Of a stretch of DNA of 12,966 nucleotides, positions 7,292 through 12,966 are shown piece after piece. The stretch spans positions 1-12,966 of the forward strand of contig CAYNST010000101.1 of NCBI GenBank assembly GCA_964399955.1, written 5' to 3'. The translations under genes and the position numbers were made by a program. The DNA is from CAYNST01 sp964399955. Its GTDB lineage: Bacteria > Pseudomonadota > Gammaproteobacteria > Pseudomonadales > Cellvibrionaceae. Within the stretch, counting starts at the first letter, position 1. The number at the start of each line of letters is the position of its first letter. The notes below the pieces were generated by a model. It did no database searches and was not told the origin of the DNA. It was given only the letters and a program-made list of their open reading frames with translations.

Positions 7292-9079
7292 ATGACTGCC
7301 AGCAAACCAGGCAAGCTAGGCATTACCGATGTGGTACTGCGCGACGCGCACCAATCTTTGTTCGCTACCCGTATGCGGCTGGATGACATGCTGCCGATAG
7401 CCGAAAAACTTGATCGGGTTGGCTTTTGGTCGCTGGAAACCTGGGGCGGCGCCACCTTTGATGCCTGCATCCGCTATCTGGGCGAAGACCCCTGGGAGCG
7501 CAGCCGCGAACTGAAAAAAGCCATGCCCAACACCCCGCAACAGATGTTGTTTCGCGGCCAGAACATCCTCGGCTACCGCCATTATGCCGATGACGTTGTA
7601 GAAAAGTTCGTCGAACGTGCGGCGGCCAACGGTATTGATGTGTTCCGCGTGTTCGACGCCATGAATGATACGCGCAACATGGAGACGGCACTCGCGGCGG
7701 TCAAGCGCAGCGGCAAACACGCCCAGGGCACCCTGTCCTACACCTTGAGCCCGGTGCATACCCTGGAGCTTTGGGTGGATCTGGCGCGCAAACTGGAAGA
7801 CATGGGCGCCGACTCCATCGCCATCAAAGACATGGCCGGCCTGCTCAAACCCTATGAAGGTTATGAACTGGTGCGGCGGCTGAAGCAGGCCTGCGATATT
7901 CCCATTCATATGCAATGCCACGCCACCACCGGTCTGGCGCACGCCACCATCTTGAAGTGCGTGGAAGCCGGCATTGACAACGTCGACACCGCTATCTCGT
8001 CCATGTCCATGACCTACGGTCACAGCCCCACGGAAACTCTGGTTGCGACCTTGGCCGGCACGGAGCGGGACACCGGACTGGATCTGGTGCTGTTGCAGGA
8101 AATTGCGCTGTATTTTCGCGATGTCCGCAAAAAATACGCAATGTTCGAGGGCTCTCTGAAGGGCGTGGACGTGCGCATTCTCACCGCTCAAGTGCCCGGC
8201 GGCATGCTTACCAACATGGAGAGCCAGTTGCGGGAGCAGGGCGCCGCCGACCGCTTTGACGAAGTCTTGGAAGAAATTCCTCGGGTTCGCAAGGATTTGG
8301 GCTACATACCGCTGGTAACGCCCACCTCGCAAATTGTCGGCACCCAGGCGGTGCTGAATGTATTGCGCGGCGAGCGCTATGCCAGTATCTCCAAGGAGAC
8401 TCAGGGCGTGCTCAAAGGTGAATACGGCGCAACGCCCGCACCCATGAATGCTGCTCTGCAGGCGCAAGTGCTGGAGCCGGGACAAAAACCCATAACCTGC
8501 CGCCCGGCAGACCTGCTGCAACCGGAGCTGGACAATCTCACCACCGAGCTGCGCTCTCTGGCGGCAGAGCACGGCGTGAAGTTGGCCCCGGGCGAGCGCG
8601 AAACCGACGATGTGCTGACCTACGCCCTTTTCAACCAGATTGGCCTCAAGTTTCTGCAAAACCGCGATAACCCTGCGGCCTTCGAACCGGTGCCCACCGG
8701 GCAGGAGACCCCTGCGGCCGTGCAGGACGCCGGCGGAGAAGAAGTTTATACCGTCACCGTTGAAGGCCGCGCCTACACCGTGACCGTCAGCGACGGCGGT
8801 GATTTGACGGGAATTGTACCCGTGGGTGGCGATAGCCCGTCCGCGTCAAACGCGCAGGCCAAAGGCGGGCAACCGGTGCCTGCGCCCCTGGCGGGCAATA
8901 TCTTCAAAGTGCTGGTGTCTCCTGGTGAGCAGGTCCAGGAAGGACAGGCCCTTTTGGTCCTTGAAGCCATGAAGATGGAGACAGAAGTCAGCGCCCCGGC
9001 AGCCGGTGTGATTGGCAGCGTCAATGTCAAAGCGGGGGACTCGGTTACCGTCGGCGACGTCCTTCTTACCCTGACTTGA
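7292..9079 (+). CDS. oadA: Na+-translocating oxaloacetate decarboxylase, alpha subunit
   Basis: Catalyses the first step of the pump: transfer of the carboxyl group of oxaloacetate to its own biotin, releasing pyruvate. The biotin-bound carboxyl then goes to OadB. The 595-residue protein has an N-terminal carboxyltransferase barrel (about 10-300) with VVLRDAHQSLFATRMR, GATFDACIRYL, MLFRGQNILGYRHY, FDAMND and SMTYGH. The conserved carboxyltransferase (PYC_OADA) region follows to about 460, then a linker and association region. The biotinyl domain (530-595) carries LEAMKMETEV with biotin-accepting Lys561, 34 residues from the end. Metal-site residues expected from the family include Asp18 and Lys179 (carbamylated Lys). 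The usual His-x-His pair reads Gln208-Cys-His210 here, which is odd. There is no biotin carboxylase domain, which argues for a decarboxylase and against a pyruvate carboxylase. A GAGG (7279-7282) lies 9 bases before the ATG. Confidence 0.95.
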   Translation: MTASKPGKLGITDVVLRDAHQSLFATRMRLDDMLPIAEKLDRVGFWSLETWGGATFDACIRYLGEDPWERSRELKKAMPNTPQQMLFRGQNILGYRHYADDVVEKFVERAAANGIDVFRVFDAMNDTRNMETALAAVKRSGKHAQGTLSYTLSPVHTLELWVDLARKLEDMGADSIAIKDMAGLLKPYEGYELVRRLKQACDIPIHMQCHATTGLAHATILKCVEAGIDNVDTAISSMSMTYGHSPTETLVATLAGTERDTGLDLVLLQEIALYFRDVRKKYAMFEGSLKGVDVRILTAQVPGGMLTNMESQLREQGAADRFDEVLEEIPRVRKDLGYIPLVTPTSQIVGTQAVLNVLRGERYASISKETQGVLKGEYGATPAPMNAALQAQVLEPGQKPITCRPADLLQPELDNLTTELRSLAAEHGVKLAPGERETDDVLTYALFNQIGLKFLQNRDNPAAFEPVPTGQETPAAVQDAGGEEVYTVTVEGRAYTVTVSDGGDLTGIVPVGGDSPSASNAQAKGGQPVPAPLAGNIFKVLVSPGEQVQEGQALLVLEAMKMETEVSAPAAGVIGSVNVKAGDSVTVGDVLLTLT

Positions 9080-9092
9080 GGAGGCGCGCAAC

Positions 9093-10409
9093 ATGAACGA
9101 ATTTCTCAATCTTTGGCAAAGCTCGGGGATCTATCAGGTTCAGCCCGGCCAAATCATTATGTTGATGGTGTGTTTACTGTTGCTGTTTCTGGCCATTCGC
9201 AAAAACTTTGAGCCACTGCTGCTGGTGCCCATTGGTTTTGGCGGTTTGCTGGCTAATATTCCCGGCGCCGGCATGGCTTATTCTGCCGCAGAAAGCCTTC
9301 TCTATGGCGGTGATGCAAGCCTGATTGCCCAAATGGCGGCGGTGCTGGGTGCAGACACCTGGCAGAGCGTGGACGAGCTGCTGCAGCTTTATGGCAATGC
9401 CTCCCCGGCGGTCTATCATCAGGCCGGCGAGCTGGCGGTTCACAGTGGTTACAGCAACGGCATTCTCTACAACTTTTACAGCGTGGCCATTGCCACTGGC
9501 CTTGCGCCGCTGCTGATCTTCATGGGCGTGGGCGCCATGACGGACTTTGGCCCGTTGCTGGCCAATCCCAAGGTGATGTTCCTTGGCGCGGCCGCACAGT
9601 TTGGTATCTTTGCCACGGTGCTGGGCGCAGTAGCCTTGAGCGTGGGTGGGGTGATGGATTTCAGCATTGCCGACGCTGCCGCCATCGGCATTATCGGTGG
9701 CGCAGACGGGCCCACCGCCATCTACGTGGCCAGCAAGCTTGCACCCAACCTGCTGGGCGCCATTGCTGTGGCGGCCTACGCCTACATGGCGTTGGTGCCG
9801 CTGATTCAGCCACCTATCATGCGCCTGCTGACCACTCAGGCCGAGCGTCGCATTGTTATGACTCAGCTGAGGCCGGTGGGCAAAACAGAGAAAATCATCT
9901 TCCCGATCAGCCTGCTGATCCTGGTGGCGCTGGTTCTGCCGGCGGCGGCTCCGCTGCTGGGCATGTTCTGTTTTGGCAATCTGATGCGGGAATGCGGCGT
10001 GGTTAACCGTTTGTCCGAAACCGCGCAGAACGCGCTGATCAACATCACCACCATTTTTCTTGGCCTGGCGGTGGGTTCCAAGCTGGAAGCCGACAAATTT
10101 CTGGACGCCAAAACCCTGGGCATTCTGCTGCTGGGCATTGTTGCTTTTGCCATAGGCACAGCGGCGGGAATCCTGATGGCCAAGGGCATGAACATGATCA
10201 GTCGCAACAAGATCAACCCGCTGATAGGCTCCGCCGGGGTCTCGGCTGTGCCCATGGCGGCCCGGGTATCGAACAAGCTGGGGCTGGAGGCCGATCCGCA
10301 AAATTTCCTGTTGATGCACGCCATGGGGCCGAACGTGGCCGGTGTGCTGGGCAGCGCGGTGGCTGCGGGCGTTATGATATCCATTGTGAGCAACATGGCT
10401 GCGGGCTAG
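9093..10409 (+). CDS. oadB: Na+-translocating oxaloacetate decarboxylase, beta subunit
   Basis: Integral membrane subunit that decarboxylates carboxybiotin on OadA and uses the energy to pump Na+ out, consuming one periplasmic proton. The 438-residue protein closely resembles the 433-residue Klebsiella OadB along its whole length, including FEPLLLVPIGFGGLLANIP, PLLIFMGVGAMTDFGPLLANP and GIIGGADGPTAIY. Residues known to matter in Klebsiella are all kept with a constant shift of two: Asp205 (Asp203), Tyr231, Asn375, Gly379, Ser384 and Arg391. About nine hydrophobic segments are present, with a re-entrant region near the GGADGPT motif. The ribosome site AGGAGG (9079-9084) starts on the last base of the oadA stop codon, so the two genes are probably translationally coupled. 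A hairpin terminator follows 21 bp after the stop. Confidence 0.97.
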   Translation: MNEFLNLWQSSGIYQVQPGQIIMLMVCLLLLFLAIRKNFEPLLLVPIGFGGLLANIPGAGMAYSAAESLLYGGDASLIAQMAAVLGADTWQSVDELLQLYGNASPAVYHQAGELAVHSGYSNGILYNFYSVAIATGLAPLLIFMGVGAMTDFGPLLANPKVMFLGAAAQFGIFATVLGAVALSVGGVMDFSIADAAAIGIIGGADGPTAIYVASKLAPNLLGAIAVAAYAYMALVPLIQPPIMRLLTTQAERRIVMTQLRPVGKTEKIIFPISLLILVALVLPAAAPLLGMFCFGNLMRECGVVNRLSETAQNALINITTIFLGLAVGSKLEADKFLDAKTLGILLLGIVAFAIGTAAGILMAKGMNMISRNKINPLIGSAGVSAVPMAARVSNKLGLEADPQNFLLMHAMGPNVAGVLGSAVAAGVMISIVSNMAAG

Positions 10410-10430
10410 CCGGGGTTCACCTACCTTTAC

Positions 10431-10452
10431 GGCCCGAGAGGGCCAATTTTTC
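10431..10452 (+). terminator. Rho-independent terminator of the oadGAB operon
   Basis: GGCCC-GAGA-GGGCC (10431-10444) is a perfect 5-bp all-GC stem closed by a GNRA-type tetraloop, followed by AATTTTTC. The stem is short but strong and the T-run is close. Its end overlaps the candidate -35 of the next promoter, so operon end and new start are tightly packed. Confidence 0.75.
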
Positions 10453-10478
10453 TCAACGGTGTGCGATTGGGGTAGAAT
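10450..10478 (+). promoter_or_regulatory. Candidate sigma-70 promoter of pykA
   Basis: TTCTCA (10450-10455), a 17-nt spacer and TAGAAT (10473-10478). The -10 matches consensus at five of six positions and the -35 at four of six. A start near 10485 would give a leader of about 32 nt before the pykA ATG. No operator palindrome is evident. Confidence 0.55.
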
Positions 10479-10516
10479 GGCCGCCGTTACGAGACTTGTG
10501 AATTTTGGAGAACACT

Positions 10517-11971
10517 ATGCTGAGACGTACAAAAATAGTAAGCACACTTGGGCCCGCGACGGATGAGCCCGGCGTCTTGGAGAGACTGGTTATTGCTGGA
10601 GTGGATGTAGTACGTCTTAACTTCTCCCACGGATCGCCCGAAGATCATAAAGGCCGTGCCGATGCCGTGCGTGCTTACGCCGCCAAGCACAACCGCCATG
10701 TGGCGGTTCTAGGCGATTTGCAGGGGCCGAAGATCCGCGTTGCGCGCTTTGCCGATGGCCCGATCAAACTCAAGGTGGGCGACAAATTTGTATTGGATGC
10801 CAGCCTGCCGACCGACGCCGGCAACCAGCAGCAAGTGGGCATAGACTACAAAGATCTGCCCAAGGACGTGAAACCTGCAGACTTGTTGCTGCTGGACGAC
10901 GGCCGACTGGTGTTGAAAGTGGACGCGGTGCAGGGCTCACGCATTGAATGTACCGTGACTGTGGGTGGCAAGCTGTCCAATAACAAGGGCATCAACCGCC
11001 AGGGAGGCGGCCTGACGGCGCCTGCGCTGACCGAAAAAGACAAAAGAGACATCAAAACAGCGGTAGAGATTGGCCTGGACTATCTGGCCATTTCCTTCCC
11101 TCGCACCGCAGAAGATATGAACCTGGCTCGGTCACTGGTCAAAGAAGCCGGTGGCGACATAGCGCTGGTGGCCAAGATAGAGCGGGCAGAGTCGGTCGAG
11201 TGCGACGAGGTATTGGACGGCATTATCGAAGCTTCCGACGCCGTCATGGTGGCTCGCGGTGATTTGGGTGTGGAAATTGGCGACGCTTCTCTGATTGGTG
11301 TGCAGAAGCACATTATTGCCCGTGCCCGCGCATTGAACCGCTGCGTGATCACCGCAACGCAAATGATGGAGTCCATGATCAATAGCTCTTTGCCCACCCG
11401 GGCAGAGGTATTTGATGTGGCCAACGCGGTACTGGATGGCACAGACGCGGTGATGCTGTCTGCGGAGACTGCCGCCGGACAATTTCCGGTAGAAACCGTT
11501 GAAGCCATGGTGCGGATTATTTTGGGCGCCGAGAAGACCGAAGAGTCGCACAAGGAGCTGGTACGAGAAATGCCGGCGCGAGTGGCCATTGACCAGGCCA
11601 TTGCCGCCGCTGCCATGTACATCGCCAATCAGATGCCGGGCGTAGCCGCCATTGTCTGCATGACAGAGACCGGTGCAACGCCACTGTTGATGAGCCGTTA
11701 TGGTACGCGTCTGCCCATATTTTCCCTGTCCCGGCACTCCAAGACCCTGCGACGGGCGGGGTTGCATCGCGGTGTGCAAACGGTGCTGTTTGACTTCAGC
11801 AACATGACCTTTGCCGAGGCCAACCAGAAGGCCATTGATGAACTGCGCGTGCGCGGTGTGGTAGCGGAAGGGGACTTGGTGATTATCTCCAAGGGCGATG
11901 TGGCCAACGTGCACGGCGGCACCAACACCATGAAAATTCTGGAAGTTGGCAAGCCGATTATTGTGTCCTAA
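10517..11971 (+). CDS. pykA: Pyruvate kinase, PykA (type II) form
   Basis: Last step of glycolysis: phosphoenolpyruvate plus ADP to pyruvate plus ATP, in the cytoplasm. The ATG at 10517 is chosen because GGAG (10507-10510) lies six bases upstream; the in-frame TTG at 10505 overlaps that site. The protein is 484 residues, close to E. coli PykA (480), and resembles it strongly: LRRTKIVSTLGPATD at the start, VVRLNFSHGSPEDHK (Arg33), GDLQGPKIR (Asp67), LSNNKGIN, catalytic Lys220 in VAKIERAE, MVARGDLGVEI, ITATQMMESM and DGTDAVMLSAETAAG. The regulatory C-terminal domain starts around 355, with CMTETGATPLLMSR and GDLVIISKGD. The PykA form in E. coli is activated by AMP and sugar phosphates other than fructose-1,6-bisphosphate; whether that holds here is not visible. 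The gene appears monocistronic, with its own promoter and terminator. Confidence 0.97.
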   Translation: MLRRTKIVSTLGPATDEPGVLERLVIAGVDVVRLNFSHGSPEDHKGRADAVRAYAAKHNRHVAVLGDLQGPKIRVARFADGPIKLKVGDKFVLDASLPTDAGNQQQVGIDYKDLPKDVKPADLLLLDDGRLVLKVDAVQGSRIECTVTVGGKLSNNKGINRQGGGLTAPALTEKDKRDIKTAVEIGLDYLAISFPRTAEDMNLARSLVKEAGGDIALVAKIERAESVECDEVLDGIIEASDAVMVARGDLGVEIGDASLIGVQKHIIARARALNRCVITATQMMESMINSSLPTRAEVFDVANAVLDGTDAVMLSAETAAGQFPVETVEAMVRIILGAEKTEESHKELVREMPARVAIDQAIAAAAMYIANQMPGVAAIVCMTETGATPLLMSRYGTRLPIFSLSRHSKTLRRAGLHRGVQTVLFDFSNMTFAEANQKAIDELRVRGVVAEGDLVIISKGDVANVHGGTNTMKILEVGKPIIVS

Positions 11972-12009
11972 GCAGCGTACAGGACTAGGTTGTCAGGGAA
12001 GACGGCGGT

Positions 12010-12051
12010 ACTAAAAAGGGGCATGGCCGCAAGGTCATGCCCCTTTTTAGT
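12010..12051. terminator. Bidirectional intrinsic terminator between pykA and the small Arg-rich gene
   Basis: Arms ACTAAAAAGGGGCATG (12010-12025) and CATGCCCCTTTTTAGT (12036-12051) are exact complements. A G-T pair and two GC pairs extend the stem inward to 19 bp, capped by a GCAA tetraloop. Both strands read a GC stem followed by TTTTT, so it can stop pykA from the left and the convergent small gene from the right, 38 and 44 bp from their stops. Confidence 0.93.
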
Positions 12052-12095
12052 ATTGGAACTAGGCGATTAGTGATTGGCGAATGGCTCAAACCCGG

Positions 12096-12314
12096 TTATT
12101 GCACGGGCTTATTGTTCGCCACGGAATCCGGTAGCGGCGGGTTGCCAACGTAGGCGTAGTAGTCCTCAATCAGAGAGCGCTCCGGTGCGCGGCGGTCATT
12201 GGATTTTCGACGCTTGCGGTGAAACAGGTCCACCGGCAAATCCCGGCAGGGGTCGTCGTCCAGGCGGCGGTCTCTGCCCCGTCTGCGGTCTACAAAAAAG
12301 CTGTTGTTTGGCAT
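12096..12314 (-). CDS. Small Arg/Asp-rich protein of unknown function
   Basis: A 72-residue, highly charged protein of unknown function. Support for it being real: AAGGGA (12322-12327 on the opposite strand) lies seven bases before the ATG, it ends just before a shared bidirectional terminator, and no gene overlaps it. The sequence has repeated Arg-Arg-containing units (VDRRRGRDRR near residue 8, FHRKRRKSNDRR near 31). A more ordered ERSLIEDYYAYVGNPPLP tail follows. There is one Cys (23) in DDDPCRDLP. There is no signal peptide or membrane segment, so it is presumably cytoplasmic. The Arg-rich units could bind nucleic acid or a protein partner, but that is speculation. I do not recognise a named family. 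It is divergent from bolA and convergent with pykA. Confidence 0.8.
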   Translation of the reverse strand: MPNNSFFVDRRRGRDRRLDDDPCRDLPVDLFHRKRRKSNDRRAPERSLIEDYYAYVGNPPLPDSVANNKPVQ

Positions 12315-12332
12315 GATAGTATCCCTTTTATC

Positions 12333-12356
12333 TGCAGTCGCCAGAATCTGACTGCA
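12333..12356 (-). promoter_or_regulatory. Palindromic element upstream of the small Arg-rich gene
   Basis: TGCAGTC (12333-12339) and GACTGCA (12350-12356) are perfect 7-bp inverted arms with a 10-nt spacer, 19-42 bases before the start codon of the - strand gene. This is where its promoter should lie, so a dimeric regulator site is plausible; a 5'-leader hairpin is the alternative. The spacing of about 17 bp between arm centres puts both arms on nearly the same side of the helix only approximately. Confidence 0.4.
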
Positions 12357-12415
12357 ATAGACTACAAATAGCTACTCACAGACTAGACGCTTTTGCCCAA
12401 ACGTCCAGCATCCCA

Positions 12416-12428
12416 ACCAACCGTTGGT
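12416..12428. repeat. 13-bp near-palindrome in the bolA upstream region
   Basis: ACCAAC-C-GTTGGT is a perfect 6-bp inverted repeat around one base, about 160 bp before bolA and 100 bp before the divergent small gene. It could be a compact regulator site. A 13-bp palindrome can also arise by chance, so confidence is low. Confidence 0.25.
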
Positions 12429-12502
12429 CGGCTGGCAGGCGCCGCTTGTTACCAGAACGTCTTCAGCGCAGTCCCCCACTGTGCCAATGGTTTCCGATCT
12501 GG

Positions 12503-12530
12503 CCTGGGTAAGGCAAAATGCCGGCCCAGG
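12503..12530 (+). promoter_or_regulatory. Two-tier hairpin upstream of bolA
   Basis: CCTGGG (12503-12508) pairs with CCCAGG (12525-12530). Inside, GGCA (12512-12515) pairs with TGCC (12519-12522) around AAA, leaving a small internal loop. It ends 59 nt before the bolA ATG and has no T-run, so it is not a terminator. It may be a leader structure or an operator. No confident promoter could be placed in this region. Confidence 0.35.
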
Positions 12531-12589
12531 GTAACAATGCCCGGCGTAAGCTGCACAGTTACAAGAGCCTTTAATGGAGGTAAGCTCCC

Positions 12590-12901
12590 ATGTCTGTACA
12601 AGATGTCATCTCCGATAAGTTACAGCGCGCATTCACGCTCAAGCACCTTGAAGTTGTCAATGAGAGCCACGGGCACAACGTCAGGCCCGGCTCAGAAACG
12701 CATTTCAAGGTGACCGTCGTCAGCGATCACTTTGCCGGCATGCGCGCGGTGCAACGCCATCAACTGCTTTATAAGCTCCTGAACGACGAACTGCAAAATG
12801 GCGTTCACGCACTGGCAATGCACCTCTATACGGTGGACGAATGGCAGCAAATAAAAGTTGCGCCTGATTCGCCCGCCTGCATGGGCGGTGCCAAAAAATG
12901 A
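12590..12901 (+). CDS. bolA: BolA family protein
   Basis: BolA proteins bind monothiol glutaredoxins (with a bridging 2Fe-2S cluster) and also DNA. In E. coli BolA is a stress- and stationary-phase regulator of cell shape and biofilm genes. The 103-residue product (E. coli BolA is 105) shows the full pattern: LKHLEVVNESHGHN near residue 17, GSETHFKVTVVSDHFAG, then RHQLLYKLLNDEL and VHALAMHLYTVDEW, with a C-terminal SPACMGG like the SPPCRG of E. coli BolA. GGAGG (12576-12580) lies nine bases before the ATG. It resembles BolA itself more than the shorter YrbA/IbaG type. No partner glutaredoxin gene is in the window. In E. coli, bolA has a sigma-S promoter; I could not identify one here. Confidence 0.95.
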   Translation: MSVQDVISDKLQRAFTLKHLEVVNESHGHNVRPGSETHFKVTVVSDHFAGMRAVQRHQLLYKLLNDELQNGVHALAMHLYTVDEWQQIKVAPDSPACMGGAKK

Positions 12902-12913
12902 ATTTGGCTGCGC

Positions 12914-12966
12914 CTAGGGTCTGTTGACGTTTCCTCATCGCCTCTGTTGCACCTGAAAACGCGCCA
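12914..12966. other. Possible insertion-element terminus at the window end
   Basis: After bolA, a CTAG (12914-12917) runs into GGGTCTGTTGACGTTTC (12917-12933), which reminds me of the terminal inverted repeats of some transposable elements or miniature elements. The window ends before any transposase or second end could be seen, and no inverted copy occurs elsewhere in the window. Treat as a hint only; it could equally be plain intergenic DNA or the promoter region of the next gene. Confidence 0.2.

Noticed and set aside
7316..8659. 447-codon open frame antisense to oadA
   Set aside because: Shadow of a strongly conserved gene; composition is unlike a real protein and there is no ribosome site.
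9174..10319. 381-codon open frame antisense to oadB
   Set aside because: His/Gln-rich shadow of a conserved membrane-protein gene.
12393..12713. 106-codon open frame overlapping the start of bolA
   Set aside because: It runs out of frame into bolA, which is clearly real; the upstream part has no motif or ribosome site.

Overview
The window is a GC-rich, densely coded chromosomal segment. The gene families and their order suggest a marine or salt-adapted gammaproteobacterium. The pointers are a Na+-pumping oxaloacetate decarboxylase (oadGAB), an E. coli PykA-like pyruvate kinase, a DusC-type tRNA-dihydrouridine synthase, a BolA protein and a TonB-dependent receptor. Placement near the Cellvibrionales/Alteromonadales is an inference from general protein resemblance, not from a search. 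No RNA gene, CRISPR array or complete mobile element is visible.

Left part (1-5480, all + strand): a MATE-family efflux transporter that begins at the window edge; a TonB-dependent outer-membrane receptor with a signal peptide but an unknown ligand; and a gamma-glutamyltransferase that looks lipid-anchored. These are three envelope functions, each separated by 100-230 bp and each preceded by an inverted repeat. Nothing in the sequence ties them into one pathway.

Middle part (5490-10409): dusC runs on the - strand and ends 9 bp from the gamma-glutamyltransferase stop. A gene-free stretch of about 535 bp follows, then the oadGAB operon on the + strand. OadG is the small membrane anchor, OadA carries the carboxyltransferase and biotin domains, and OadB is the Na+-translocating decarboxylase channel. 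Together they convert oxaloacetate to pyruvate plus CO2 and export Na+.

Right part (10431-12966): a hairpin terminator and a promoter lie back to back, then pykA stands alone, so the PEP-to-pyruvate and oxaloacetate-to-pyruvate genes are neighbours. A symmetric 19-bp-stem terminator serves pykA and a convergent small gene for a 72-residue, Arg/Asp-rich protein of unknown function. Divergent from that gene is bolA. The last ~50 bases look like the possible start of an insertion element, but they are cut by the window end.

Most of the window is ordinary, well-recognised genes. I did not find a convincing undescribed multi-gene system. The items most worth a second look are the Gln at an expected metal-binding His position of OadA, the small Arg-rich protein with its palindromic upstream element, and the structured leader regions of oadG, ggt and bolA.
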